The notes under the pieces: model-generated
Database searches by the model: none
What the model saw: the letters and a program-made list of their open reading frames with translations, nothing else
What the model was told of the DNA's origin: nothing
Shown: piece by piece, positions 18,014-26,510 of the stretch
How the letters are laid out: every line of letters starts with the position of its first letter
Position numbering within the stretch: position 1 is the stretch's first letter
Translations under genes and position numbers: made by a program
Source: Actinomycetota bacterium
Lineage (GTDB): Bacteria > Actinomycetota > Acidimicrobiia > Acidimicrobiales > Ilumatobacteraceae
Assembly: GCA_016871395.1 (NCBI GenBank)
Contig: VFYV01000005.1
Location: 42,274-106,273 of the forward strand
Direction: 5' to 3'
DNA: 64,000 nucleotides

Positions 18014-19432
18014 ATGATCGACGTCGTGGTGGTGGGGGCCGGTTCGGCCGGTTGTGTTCTCGCTGACCGGTTGTCGGCCAAGGGTCTCTCGGTGTGCGTC
18101 GTGGAGGCCGGTCCCGACCTGCGCCCGGATTCCACGCCCGAATCGATCAGAGGCGACTCGTTTTACGATGCTCTGGCCGAGCCCGGGCGTACGCACGGTG
18201 ATCTTCTGGCGCGTCGGGTGGCGGGCCAGACCCCTCGCGGGTACGCCCGTGGCCGGGGAGTCGGGGGCTCGTCGGCGGTGAACGCCATGCTCGCGTTATG
18301 GGGTGAGATGGATGACTACGACGCGTGGGAGCGTGATCACGGGTGTGTCGGATGGGGTTGGTCGTCCGTCGAACGATATTTCCGGCGTCTCGAGGTTCCC
18401 CTTCATCGCGCCTCACCCGAGGGACCCGAATCAGTGTCGGGGGCGCTGGTGGACGCCTGCATGATGGATGGCTGGTCGCTGCACCGAGGGCCGTATCCGC
18501 TGTCGGGCGTCCCCGCCGACGCCGGACCGGCGATGCTGACCCGGGACGCGAACGCGCGACGGGTCACGGTCGCCGACGTTCACCTCGAGCGGGCCCGTGG
18601 TCGCGACAACGTGGAAGTGCGAACCCACGGTGTGGTCGATCGCGTGATGATCGAAAAGGGCCGGGCGATGGGCGTGGTGTTGGTGGATGGAACCGAGATC
18701 GGCGCGCGGGAGGTCGTCGTGGCCGCCGGGGCCATCCACTCGCCGACGATCCTGTTGCGCAGTGGCATCGAGCGCCCCGGGATCGGCGCGGGTCTGCAGG
18801 ACCATCCCTCGGCGCCGATCACGGTGGCGTTGAAGAATCCACGGGACCCCCACTCGTTGGCGGTGTCGGCTGTGGCTCGTTTCAGCAGTGGACGTCACGT
18901 CGCCGACCTGCAGTTCTTGCCCATCAACCACCTCGGCCCTGATGCCGTGGGATACGGGTCGATCAACGTGGCCCTGATGAAGGTGTCATCACGGGGAACG
19001 GTGAAACTGAATGCGGGCGATCCCATGGGTGCACCGATCGTCGACTTCGATCTGCTGTCGAACGACGAGGATCTGGAATCGCTGACGGTCGGAGTCGGCG
19101 TGTTGTTGGATCTGCTGGATTCGCCCGCGGTGTCGGCCATGGCCAGCGGGTTCTACGTCGACGATCGTGGAACTCCGTTGGCCGAGGTCGCTGGTTCGTC
19201 GGATTCGGTGCGCGAGTGGTTGAGGGTGTCCGCGGGGGACTACGTCCATGCCGCCGGCACCTGTGCGATGGGCGACCCCCGGTCGCCGGAGACCGTCGTG
19301 GATCCCCGTGCCCGCGTGGTCGGGGTCGCCGGGCTGCGGGTGTGCGACGCCTCGATCTTTCCCTGTCTGCCCCGAGCCAACACCCACCTCCCGGTGATGA
19401 TGGCGGCTGAATTGGTCGCCGACTGCTGGTAG
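18014..19432 (+). CDS. GMC-family FAD oxidoreductase, MftG-like
   Basis: A 472-residue glucose-methanol-choline oxidoreductase. The N-terminal FAD-binding motif is VVVGAGSAGCVLA, followed by the GMC signature RGRGVGGSSAVNAM and the C-terminal block HAAGTCAMG...PRANTHLPVMM with the catalytic-site histidines. Length and the ALAEPGRT/DLLARRVAGQTPR segment resemble MftG, the oxidoreductase linked to the mycofactocin redox cofactor. No mycofactocin biosynthesis genes are in view, so the MftG assignment is from recalled similarity and is tentative. GGAG precedes the ATG by eight bases. Confidence 0.8.
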   Translation: MIDVVVVGAGSAGCVLADRLSAKGLSVCVVEAGPDLRPDSTPESIRGDSFYDALAEPGRTHGDLLARRVAGQTPRGYARGRGVGGSSAVNAMLALWGEMDDYDAWERDHGCVGWGWSSVERYFRRLEVPLHRASPEGPESVSGALVDACMMDGWSLHRGPYPLSGVPADAGPAMLTRDANARRVTVADVHLERARGRDNVEVRTHGVVDRVMIEKGRAMGVVLVDGTEIGAREVVVAAGAIHSPTILLRSGIERPGIGAGLQDHPSAPITVALKNPRDPHSLAVSAVARFSSGRHVADLQFLPINHLGPDAVGYGSINVALMKVSSRGTVKLNAGDPMGAPIVDFDLLSNDEDLESLTVGVGVLLDLLDSPAVSAMASGFYVDDRGTPLAEVAGSSDSVREWLRVSAGDYVHAAGTCAMGDPRSPETVVDPRARVVGVAGLRVCDASIFPCLPRANTHLPVMMAAELVADCW

Positions 19433-19469
19433 TCGAATTCCCGGCACACCCCTGTGGCACGGTGAGTTC

Positions 19470-19733
19470 ATGAGCAGTTTCCCGCGCCACCTTCCCGTCC
19501 GATCGGGCGACCCCGTCCACGAGGTCGAACCCGCCGATGCGCTCGTGATCGATTGCGACACCTGCGTCATGCAGGAATCCGACGCCTGCTCCGACTGTGT
19601 CATGTCGTTCCTCTTGGATCATGAACCACCCTCGTCGACGGTGGTCATCCTCGACTTGAACGAGATTCGTGCTCTGAGGGCACTCGGTGACGCGGGTTTG
19701 GTGCCTACGCTTCGTCACCGTGCCTCGGGATGA
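19470..19733 (+). CDS. Small Cys-rich conserved hypothetical protein
   Basis: An 87-residue protein of unknown function. Its centre holds two CxxC-like pairs in the pattern DCDTC...DACSDC, suitable for binding a metal or an iron-sulfur cluster or forming a redox centre. The rest is acidic and soluble, with a C-terminal ILDLNEIRALRALGDAG helix. The 3' end overlaps the queG coding region by 14 bases and contains the queG -10 box. The ATG has no strong Shine-Dalgarno. I recall similar small proteins in actinobacterial genomes but know of no function. Confidence 0.65.
   Translation: MSSFPRHLPVRSGDPVHEVEPADALVIDCDTCVMQESDACSDCVMSFLLDHEPPSSTVVILDLNEIRALRALGDAGLVPTLRHRASG
19706..19711 (+). promoter_or_regulatory. 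Predicted -10 box of queG inside the upstream gene
   Basis: TACGCT ends eight bases before a GTG at 19720. It lies within the coding sequence of the Cys-rich protein, so queG probably has its own near-leaderless transcript in addition to any read-through. Confidence 0.5.
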
Positions 19734-20880
19734 TCAGAACCCTCGTTCGGAACCGGTGTCGGCCGAGTATGCCGAATCCATCGTCGAGATGGCGCGGGAG
19801 TTGGGTCTCGACCGCGTGGGTTTCACCGACGCAGCGGTTCTCGAGCGGGCCCGAGTCGCTCTTCATGACCGCGTCGACCGCGGGCTGTCCGACACCATGG
19901 GCTTCACGTTTCGTAATCCGGAACGTTCCACCGATCCGCGGCGTGCGGTCGAGGGAGCACGCTCAGTCATCGTGGCTGCGCGCAGTTACAACGTGCCCGA
20001 CGAGGAACGTCCCACCCACCTGAGCGCCACCGTTGCCCGCTACGCCCGCATCGATCAGTACACGCCCCTACGCCAGGCACTGCAAAGGATCGCGCTTCGG
20101 CTTCGTGCCGACGGGCACCGTGCGGTGGTATTCGCCGACGAGAACGACCTCGTCGATCGCGAGTTGGCCCATCGCGCGGGCCTCGGTTGGTTTGGCAAGA
20201 ACGCGAACCTGTTGCTGCCCGGTAGGGGCAGTTTTTTCAGCCTCGGTTCGATCGTGACCACCGCCGTGTTCGCGCCGGCGACTCAACCGGCACCCGACGG
20301 GTGCGGTTCTTGTCGCATCTGTGTCGATGCCTGTCCCACCGCGGCCATCGTCGACAACGGAGTGGTCGACGCCCGTCGTTGTCTGGCCTGGTTGGTGCAA
20401 AAGCCGGGAGTCTTCCCCGCCGAGTTCCGCGCGGCGTTGGGAGATCGCATCTACGGCTGCGACGACTGCCAGAGCACGTGTCCGCCCAACGTTCGATTGG
20501 CCCCGCGCCATCGCCCCCGGGACGCCACCGAACTGCCGGTCGCCATCGGACCGGGCCAACACGTGGATCTGCTCGAGATCCTGCGCGTCGACGACGACCG
20601 TTTGATCGAGATGTACGGACGCTGGTACCTCGCTGACCGCGATCCGATGTGGTTGCGACGCAACGCGCTCATCATCTTGGGCAACGTGGCACCCGTCCCC
20701 GTGGATGACTCGGTTCGTTCGCTTCTGCGCCACTACCTTGACAACTATGAGCCGATTTTGCGCGCCCACGCACTGTGGGCGGCGAGGCGGCTCGGCCTCG
20801 AGGACATGGCCGCATCGTTGCGAGACGATGCCGACGTCGTCGTTCGGGCCGAGTGGACCACAGCGGTGAGCCCGAGGTGA
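19720..20880 (+). CDS. queG: Epoxyqueuosine reductase QueG
   Basis: A 386-residue cobalamin-dependent iron-sulfur enzyme that performs the last step of queuosine tRNA modification. The N-terminal DUF1730 region is followed by two [4Fe-4S] binding sets: C195-GS-C-RI-C-VDA-CP and a second cluster of cysteines in CDDCQSTCPP. HEAT-like repeats fill the C-terminus. The frame extends to 19687, but the GTG at 19720 fits the -10 box and a normal N-terminus. No other queuosine genes are in the window, so salvage or distant genes must supply the precursor. Confidence 0.92.
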   Translation: MPRDDQNPRSEPVSAEYAESIVEMARELGLDRVGFTDAAVLERARVALHDRVDRGLSDTMGFTFRNPERSTDPRRAVEGARSVIVAARSYNVPDEERPTHLSATVARYARIDQYTPLRQALQRIALRLRADGHRAVVFADENDLVDRELAHRAGLGWFGKNANLLLPGRGSFFSLGSIVTTAVFAPATQPAPDGCGSCRICVDACPTAAIVDNGVVDARRCLAWLVQKPGVFPAEFRAALGDRIYGCDDCQSTCPPNVRLAPRHRPRDATELPVAIGPGQHVDLLEILRVDDDRLIEMYGRWYLADRDPMWLRRNALIILGNVAPVPVDDSVRSLLRHYLDNYEPILRAHALWAARRLGLEDMAASLRDDADVVVRAEWTTAVSPR

Positions 20881-20887
20881 GCGACGC

Positions 20888-22009
20888 GTGAAGCATCTGT
20901 TGGTCACCAACGATTTCCCGCCCAAAATCGGGGGGATCCAATCGTTGTTGTGGGAGTGGTGGCGCCGTTTGCCTCCCGCGTCCTTCGCCGTATTGACCAG
21001 TCCTCATGACGGGGCGGCCGCGTTCGACGACGCCCAGCCGTTCCACATCGAGCGCACCCGAGAACCGGTGCTGTTGCCTCAGCCGTTCATGGTGCGGCGG
21101 ATCAACGAGATGGCCGAACGGGTCGGAGCCGAGCGGGTCGTGCTCGACCCGGCGATCCCGCTCGGTCTGGTCGGCCCGTGGATCGAGCGCCCCTACGACG
21201 TGGTGTTGCACGGGGCCGAGGTGACGGTCCCGGGACGCTTGCCGGGTTCCAAGCAACTACTCGGACGGGTGTTGCGCGGAGCACGCCACGTGATCGCGGC
21301 CGGTGGCTATCCGGCGAGCGAGGCCGTGCGTGCCGCGGGACGGGATCTGCCGATGACGGTGGTGCCTCCCGGCGTCGACGTCGAGCGGTTCCATCCGCTG
21401 ACCGAGGTCGAACGACTCGCCGCGCGGGAACGCTTCGGATTCGACGCCGACGCCGAGATCGTCGTGGGCATCAGTCGCCTCGTTCCCCGCAAGGGCTTCG
21501 ACACGATCATCCGAGCGGTGGCAGCACTGTCACCGGTGCGCCCCCGTTTGGTGCTGGTCATCGCCGGCGAGGGCCGTGACCGCGAGCGTCTCGAGAAACT
21601 CGCTCGCTCGCTGTCGGCCCCCGTACGTTTCATGGGTCGGGTGTCCCATGACGATCTGCCTCTTGTATACGGATGCGCCGATGTGTCGTCGATGATGTGC
21701 CGGAACCGTTGGGGCGGCCTCGAGCAGGAGGGCTTCGGCATCGTCTTCGTCGAGGCCGCCGCCTGTGGAGTGCCCCAGATCGCCGGAAAGAGTGGTGGAG
21801 CGGCCGAGGCCGTGGCCCATGGAGAGACGGGGTTCGTCATCGACGACCCCAACGATGTGGGTGAGGTCGTGCGTCGCCTCACTCGGCTCCTCGACGACCC
21901 CGATCTGCGCTCGGCGATGAGTCGTGCGTCCCGGGAGCGCGCGATCGCCGAGTTTTCCTACGACGCGTTGGCCCTGCGTCTCGGTGGTGCTCTGGGGGTG
22001 AGCGAGTGA
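20888..22009 (+). CDS. GT4 glycosyltransferase, PimB-like
   Basis: A 373-residue retaining GT-B glycosyltransferase. It opens with LLVTNDFPPKIGGIQSLLWE, has the VPPGVDVERFHP linker, VGISRLVPRKGFDTII, and the C-terminal EQEGFGIVFVEAAACGVP nucleotide-sugar site with the EX7E glutamates. Overall layout and these blocks resemble actinobacterial PimB, the phosphatidylinositol monomannoside mannosyltransferase. The nearby SRPBCC gene also occurs near pimB in mycobacteria. Specificity for mannose and inositol lipids is inferred, not visible. The GTG start lies seven bases after the queG stop. Confidence 0.8.
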   Translation: MKHLLVTNDFPPKIGGIQSLLWEWWRRLPPASFAVLTSPHDGAAAFDDAQPFHIERTREPVLLPQPFMVRRINEMAERVGAERVVLDPAIPLGLVGPWIERPYDVVLHGAEVTVPGRLPGSKQLLGRVLRGARHVIAAGGYPASEAVRAAGRDLPMTVVPPGVDVERFHPLTEVERLAARERFGFDADAEIVVGISRLVPRKGFDTIIRAVAALSPVRPRLVLVIAGEGRDRERLEKLARSLSAPVRFMGRVSHDDLPLVYGCADVSSMMCRNRWGGLEQEGFGIVFVEAAACGVPQIAGKSGGAAEAVAHGETGFVIDDPNDVGEVVRRLTRLLDDPDLRSAMSRASRERAIAEFSYDALALRLGGALGVSE

Positions 22010-22509
22010 GTGGATCGGGGCACTTGTCGAGTCGTCGCATCGTGCGACTCGATGTCGTCGGCACCGCCCTCTTCTCGGTGTCGGCTGTGCTCGCGGCGGT
22101 CGTCTTCGATGGCCCGGCCAAGGTGCAAGGTGTCGTGGTCGACCTGGCATTGTTCACGGTAGGCGTGGCCGCGTTCTTGTGGGGCTATTGGGTGGCGGTT
22201 CAGCGCAGTCGACAAGACGAGTTGTCGGTCGCCGAACTCTATTTCTTGCTGGGGGCCGCCGTCCCTCGTGATGTCAAAAGGACCATGAATCTGTGTTTGG
22301 TAGCGCAATCCTTGGTCGCGGTGGGCACCGCCGTGTCGCGGTTGAGCACCCCGTCGTCGACCGCGACATCGGGTTCATCGCCCGGCTCGTCATTGGCGTT
22401 CGGGGTTCTCGTCCCGATGTTCGGGTTGGGTCTCAACGGACTGTGGGCCGCGATCCACGGAACCTTTGCCCCCCGGCGAAGGCGCCCCGGCGACGAAGAA
22501 ATCGGCTAG
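22006..22509 (+). CDS. Conserved membrane protein, four predicted helices
   Basis: A 167-residue protein with four hydrophobic segments (about residues 14-35, 44-66, 94-112 and 126-148) and a basic, cytoplasmic-looking tail (RRRRPGDEE). The third and fourth helices are separated by a Ser/Thr-rich loop. I do not recognise a named family. Its GTG overlaps the glycosyltransferase stop codon (GTGA), so it is translationally coupled and may work at the membrane with that enzyme. Confidence 0.7.
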   Translation: MSGSGHLSSRRIVRLDVVGTALFSVSAVLAAVVFDGPAKVQGVVVDLALFTVGVAAFLWGYWVAVQRSRQDELSVAELYFLLGAAVPRDVKRTMNLCLVAQSLVAVGTAVSRLSTPSSTATSGSSPGSSLAFGVLVPMFGLGLNGLWAAIHGTFAPRRRRPGDEEIG

Positions 22510-22518
22510 AACAGGGTC

Positions 22519-22956
22519 ATGGCCGACACGGCATCATTGACGATCTCCATCGATGCGCCCCTCGAAACCTGTTGGACGATAGCGACGGACTACGAGCGTT
22601 ACCCGGAGTGGACCGACGTCAAGTTGGCCGCGGTGCTGACCCGTGACGATCAGGGTCGCGCCACGGAGGTGGAGTATCGCACCTCCGCGCTCGGTCGCAG
22701 CACGCATTACACGCTGGAGTACGACTACAGCGCCGCCCCGCACCGTCTGTCCTGGCGACTGATCAAGGGTGACATCATGCGCGGTGTCGATGGCGCGTAT
22801 ATGTTCGCTCCGGAAACCAGCGGTGGGGTGATTCTGACCTACAACCTGTCGATCGAGTTGGTCATCCCCCTGCCGGGTTTCGTGAAGCGCCGCGCCGAAG
22901 TGCGCATCCTCAACACCGTCAAGGAGTTGAAGGTACGGGCTGAAGCCCGACGATGA
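22519..22956 (+). CDS. SRPBCC-family (START/polyketide cyclase-like) protein
   Basis: A 145-residue single-domain SRPBCC protein with the typical opening TISIDAPLETCWTIATDYERYPEW, then a beta-rich core and the long C-terminal helix. Such domains form a deep hydrophobic cavity for a lipid or polyketide ligand. The gene follows the PimB-like and membrane-protein genes, as an SRPBCC gene does near mycobacterial pimB, so a lipid role is plausible but unproven. A weak -10-like TAGAAC ends six bases before the ATG. Its stop overlaps the next ATG. Confidence 0.8.
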   Translation: MADTASLTISIDAPLETCWTIATDYERYPEWTDVKLAAVLTRDDQGRATEVEYRTSALGRSTHYTLEYDYSAAPHRLSWRLIKGDIMRGVDGAYMFAPETSGGVILTYNLSIELVIPLPGFVKRRAEVRILNTVKELKVRAEARR

Positions 22957-23888
22957 ACTCGGGCGCGTCCATCGGTATCGATGTCGGTGGCACAAAATGC
23001 CTCGGGGTGATTCTCGAGGGCGACCATGTGGTCACCGAGGTACGACGTCCGACCCCCGCATCACCCGTGGCCATCATCGACACCTTGGAGGAGATCGTGC
23101 ACGAACTGGGTGACCTGCCCACCGTCGGGGTGGGGGTACCGGGTCTGGTGACCCGACAGGGGGTGATTCGCGCCTCGCCGAATCTCACCGCTGTGGCCGA
23201 CTTCGATGTTGCGGGGATGTTGGCCGCCCGACTCGGCCACTCGGTGGTCGTGGACAATGATGCAACGTGTGCCGCGGTGGCTGAGTGGCGAGCGGGGGCG
23301 GCCCGCGGGCATCGCGATGCCGTGGTGGTCACGTTGGGGACCGGAATCGGTGGCGGACTGATCGTCGACGATCGCGTCGTGCGGGGCACCAACGGTTTCG
23401 CCGGTGAGGTGGGGCACATGGTGATCGACCCGAACGGCCCCGTGTGTCCGTGTGGCCGACGAGGTTGTTGGGAACGATTCGCCTCCGGCTCGGCATTGGG
23501 TGCCATGGCGAGAGCCGTCGTGCGGGCCGGGGGCTTGAGCGCCATCACGACTCTGGTCGACGACGGCAGTGACGTTCGTGGGGAACAGGTGTGCGAGTTG
23601 GCCGCTCGCGGTGACGTCGAGGCCCTCGATGTGGTGAATGAATTCGCCTATTGGGTGGCTCTCGGTCTCGTGAGCTTGACCAACATGACCGACCCCTCGT
23701 GCATCGTCATCGGAGGGGGACTCGCGGCGTCGGGTGACGTTTTCATGGATCCGGTGCGCCATCATTTCGCCCGCCTGCTCTACTCGCCGAATCTGCGTCC
23801 GCATCCACGACTCGAGATCGCGCGGTTCGGCGAGCTGGCCGGAGCGGTGGGGGCCGCCTCGCTGGCCACGCTGTCGCGGTCGGCCTAA
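22953..23888 (+). CDS. ROK-family sugar kinase, probable glucokinase
   Basis: A 311-residue ROK kinase. The phosphate-binding IGIDVGGTKCLG motif opens the protein, VVDNDATCAAVAEW carries the catalytic Asp, and the zinc-binding motif is CPCGRRGCWERFASGSAL. No DNA-binding domain is present, so it is a kinase and not a repressor. The glucokinase-type LGTGIGGGL loop is conserved. ATP versus polyphosphate as phosphoryl donor cannot be read from the sequence. The ATG overlaps the SRPBCC stop codon. Confidence 0.82.
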   Translation: MNSGASIGIDVGGTKCLGVILEGDHVVTEVRRPTPASPVAIIDTLEEIVHELGDLPTVGVGVPGLVTRQGVIRASPNLTAVADFDVAGMLAARLGHSVVVDNDATCAAVAEWRAGAARGHRDAVVVTLGTGIGGGLIVDDRVVRGTNGFAGEVGHMVIDPNGPVCPCGRRGCWERFASGSALGAMARAVVRAGGLSAITTLVDDGSDVRGEQVCELAARGDVEALDVVNEFAYWVALGLVSLTNMTDPSCIVIGGGLAASGDVFMDPVRHHFARLLYSPNLRPHPRLEIARFGELAGAVGAASLATLSRSA

Positions 23889-23917
23889 ATCAGCGACGCC
23901 ACCGAAGTGGTGGTGGT

Positions 23918-23923
23918 TAGCCT
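23918..23923 (+). promoter_or_regulatory. Predicted -10 box of ACT-domain gene (leaderless)
   Basis: TAGCCT, with six bases to the GTG at 23930, in the 41-base gap after the ROK gene. Confidence 0.55.
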
Positions 23924-23929
23924 CTCACC

Positions 23930-24580
23930 GTGTCCACGGTGGTGATGCGTCTTTGGCTTCCGGACTTGCCGGGAACATTGGGCCGAGTGGCCGCAGCGAT
24001 CGGGCGGGCGAACGGTGACGTCATCGGTATCGAGATCCTCGAGCGCGGTGCCGGAATGGCGATCGACGAACTGACCGTCGAACTTCCGGTCGATGTCGAG
24101 CATGACGCGCTGATATCCGAGGTGTCCCAAGTGGAAGGCGTGGCGATCGAGGACGTTCACACCGTGACGACGGATCGCACGAATCAGGGAGTGCTGGCTC
24201 TCGAGGTGGCCGCCCGGATCATCGAATCGGATGCGGGCGAGGGTCCGCGCGAGGCGTGCGCGGCGATTCGCGAGATGCTCGAATCCGATTGGTGCGTCGT
24301 CATCGAGGACGGACGGGACACCCCCATGGCATCCAGCGGAGAGGTGCCCGATCTGGTGTGGTTGGCCGCCTTCATCGAGGGTGCCTCTCATCTCTCGGCC
24401 GATGTCGTGCACGAGAACACGCCGGGCGACATCGCCTGGGCCCCGTTGCGTGACACCGGGGCGACGCTCGTGAGCGGTCGCGCCAAGGGGGCGTTCCGGC
24501 GTCGTGAACGACAACACCTGTCGTTGATCGCCCGTATCGTCGCCGACACCCTGACGAGAGGCCGGGTCACGGATCAGTGA
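23930..24580 (+). CDS. ACT-domain regulatory protein
   Basis: A 216-residue protein. Residues 3-75 form an ACT domain (LPDLPGTLGRVAAAIGRANGDVIGIEI), a small-molecule, usually amino-acid, sensor. The remainder (about 90-205) is a helical/alpha-beta domain with no motif I can name; it could be a GAF-like fold. No catalytic domain is attached, so it may bind a ligand and act on a partner. Its 3' end overlaps the convergent glpK by seven bases. Confidence 0.7.
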   Translation: MSTVVMRLWLPDLPGTLGRVAAAIGRANGDVIGIEILERGAGMAIDELTVELPVDVEHDALISEVSQVEGVAIEDVHTVTTDRTNQGVLALEVAARIIESDAGEGPREACAAIREMLESDWCVVIEDGRDTPMASSGEVPDLVWLAAFIEGASHLSADVVHENTPGDIAWAPLRDTGATLVSGRAKGAFRRRERQHLSLIARIVADTLTRGRVTDQ

Positions 24581-26070
24581 TCGGCCCAATCGCGGGATCG
24601 CTCGACGGCTCGTAACCATTGGGTGTGCAGGGCGTCGGCGGCCAATCGCTGTGGTGAGCCAGGAAGATGGGGCTCGACCACGGTGTCGGTGAGCCACCGG
24701 TGGGCGATGGCATCCAACGAGGGCCACACTCCCTCGGCCAAACCGGCGAGGTACGCGGCACCCAAGGCAGTGGTCTCCTGATCCACCGGACGTCGAACGG
24801 TGATTCCGAGTTGATCGGCTTGGAGTCGCAAGAGAAGATCCATCACCGAGGCTCCACCATCGACACGAAGATCCTCGATAGGCCGTCCGCAAGCGGACTC
24901 CATCGCGGTGATCGCGTCGCGGGTCTGCAGCGCCATGGCCTCGACGACGGCGCGCGCGATGTGGGCGCGAGTCGAGCCGCGGGTGATGCCGATGATGCTG
25001 CCCCGCGCGTACGGATCCCACCATGGGCTACCGAGGCCGGTGAAGGCCGGGACAACGAAGACTCCCGCGCTGTCTTCGACCGTCGATGCCAACGGACCGA
25101 TGTCCGACGACGCCCCGATGATCCCCAGACCGTCGCGAAGCCACTGCACAGCCGCACCGGTGACGAAAATCGAGCCTTCGAGAGCGTAGGAAGTCTCGAC
25201 CACGCCGTTCGAGTCGGCGATGGACCACGCCACTGTCGTCAGCAATCCGGGTGAGGGGTCGGGGCACCGGTCGCCCACGTTCATCAGAACGAAACTCCCG
25301 GTGCCGTAGGTGTTCTTGGCCATGCCCGGACGGAAACACGCTTGACCGAAGAGTGCGGCCTGTTGGTCTCCCGCGATGCCCGACACCGGAACCCCGATGG
25401 GCAACCCGTCGGCCCGGGTGACCCCGAAGCGACCGCTCGAAGGTCGAACCTCGGGCAGATTGGAGATCGGCACGCCTAGAAGATCTCCGAGGGTGTCGCT
25501 CCACTGCAGGGATCGAATGTCGAACAACATCGTGCGGCTGGCGTTCGACGGGTCGGTGGCCAACACCTCGCCACCGGTCAGGTTCCAGAGAATCCAGCTG
25601 TCGATCGTTCCGAAAACAACGTCGGGACCCCGGGGGACTCCGTGGGCGAGCATCCAGGCGATCTTGGTCCCCGAGAAATAGGGATCGAGGACGAGCCCGC
25701 AGAGGGAGCGGACCGTCTCGAGCGCACCGGCGTTCACGAGTCGCTCGCAGTGATCGGTGGTTCGGCGGTCCTGCCACACGATGGCTCGACCGTGAACCTC
25801 GCCGGTCGCGCGGTTCCAGGCCACCACGGTCTCGCGTTGGTTCGTGATGCCGATGGCCACCGGTGTCCCTTGGTGGGCCACGATCTCGGCGAAGGTGGCC
25901 CGCACCGCGTTCCAGATCTCGATCGCGTCGTGCTCGACCCACCCGGGTTCGGGGAAGTACTGGGTGAACTCGCGATACGACGACACGCTCGGTCGACCGT
26001 CGGCGTAGACGCAGCGACAACGCACACCGGTCGTCCCGGCGTCGATGGCCAACACGTAGGGGTCGCTCAT
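24574..26070 (-). CDS. glpK: Glycerol kinase
   Basis: A 498-residue FGGY-family kinase that makes glycerol 3-phosphate. The adenosine/phosphate motif AIDAGTTGVR opens the protein. GlpK-specific blocks include GWVEHDAIEIW, TNQRETVVAWNR, DPYFSGTKIAWML, TIDSWILWNLTGG and VVPAFTGLGSPWWDPYARG. The length matches GlpK. The frame is open much further upstream, but the ATG at 26070 gives the normal N-terminus and overlaps the stop of the small membrane-protein gene. glpF and glpD are not adjacent. Confidence 0.93.
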   Translation of the reverse strand: MSDPYVLAIDAGTTGVRCRCVYADGRPSVSSYREFTQYFPEPGWVEHDAIEIWNAVRATFAEIVAHQGTPVAIGITNQRETVVAWNRATGEVHGRAIVWQDRRTTDHCERLVNAGALETVRSLCGLVLDPYFSGTKIAWMLAHGVPRGPDVVFGTIDSWILWNLTGGEVLATDPSNASRTMLFDIRSLQWSDTLGDLLGVPISNLPEVRPSSGRFGVTRADGLPIGVPVSGIAGDQQAALFGQACFRPGMAKNTYGTGSFVLMNVGDRCPDPSPGLLTTVAWSIADSNGVVETSYALEGSIFVTGAAVQWLRDGLGIIGASSDIGPLASTVEDSAGVFVVPAFTGLGSPWWDPYARGSIIGITRGSTRAHIARAVVEAMALQTRDAITAMESACGRPIEDLRVDGGASVMDLLLRLQADQLGITVRRPVDQETTALGAAYLAGLAEGVWPSLDAIAHRWLTDTVVEPHLPGSPQRLAADALHTQWLRAVERSRDWADH

Positions 26071-26417
26071 CACCGCTTGCGCTTGTCTTTCGGACGATGT
26101 TGCGATGGTCCGGTGGAGGTGCGACTGGTGCGAGCCGGCTTGGATCGGGTGGCCGGCGAGGTCGAGGACGACGCCGTCGGTGTCAGGCGGGCCTCGGATC
26201 TCAAGTCCCGCAACGACTTGCGTCGATAGCCGAACTTCGCCAGGACGAATCCGGCCACGAGGTACATGGGTAGCGATGCCAGTAGTCCGACCACCGAACC
26301 TACGGTCACCGTGTCGCGCAGGAAGAGAACGAACACCACCGCCATCACGGCCACGTACACCAGCCACTCCCGCACGAGTCGTCCCCACGGGACCGTACGG
26401 GAAGCGTCCCAAGCCAT
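26070..26417 (-). CDS. Small membrane protein with basic C-terminal tail
   Basis: About 115 residues: two adjacent hydrophobic segments (around residues 18-37 and 41-62) followed by a Lys/Arg/Ser/Thr-rich, probably disordered cytoplasmic tail ending in PKDKRKR. No family recognised. GGAAAG lies eight bases before the chosen ATG at 26417; in-frame ATGs at 26444 and 26462 are alternatives. Its stop overlaps the glpK start codon, so the two are coupled, but a functional link to glycerol metabolism is unproven. Confidence 0.6.
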   Translation of the reverse strand: MAWDASRTVPWGRLVREWLVYVAVMAVVFVLFLRDTVTVGSVVGLLASLPMYLVAGFVLAKFGYRRKSLRDLRSEARLTPTASSSTSPATRSKPARTSRTSTGPSQHRPKDKRKR

Positions 26418-26498
26418 GAGAACATCTTTCCACGCGTCGACCATGTCCGGCACAACGGTCATCGTGAGGTGGCCCGATGTTGCGGTCATCGTGAGGTT

Positions 26499-26504
26499 TA
26501 GGCT
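26499..26504 (+). promoter_or_regulatory. Predicted -10 box of pfkA (leaderless)
   Basis: TAGGCT, with six bases to the pfkA ATG. No -35 element at standard spacing is evident. Confidence 0.55.
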
Positions 26505-26510
26505 CGGGGC

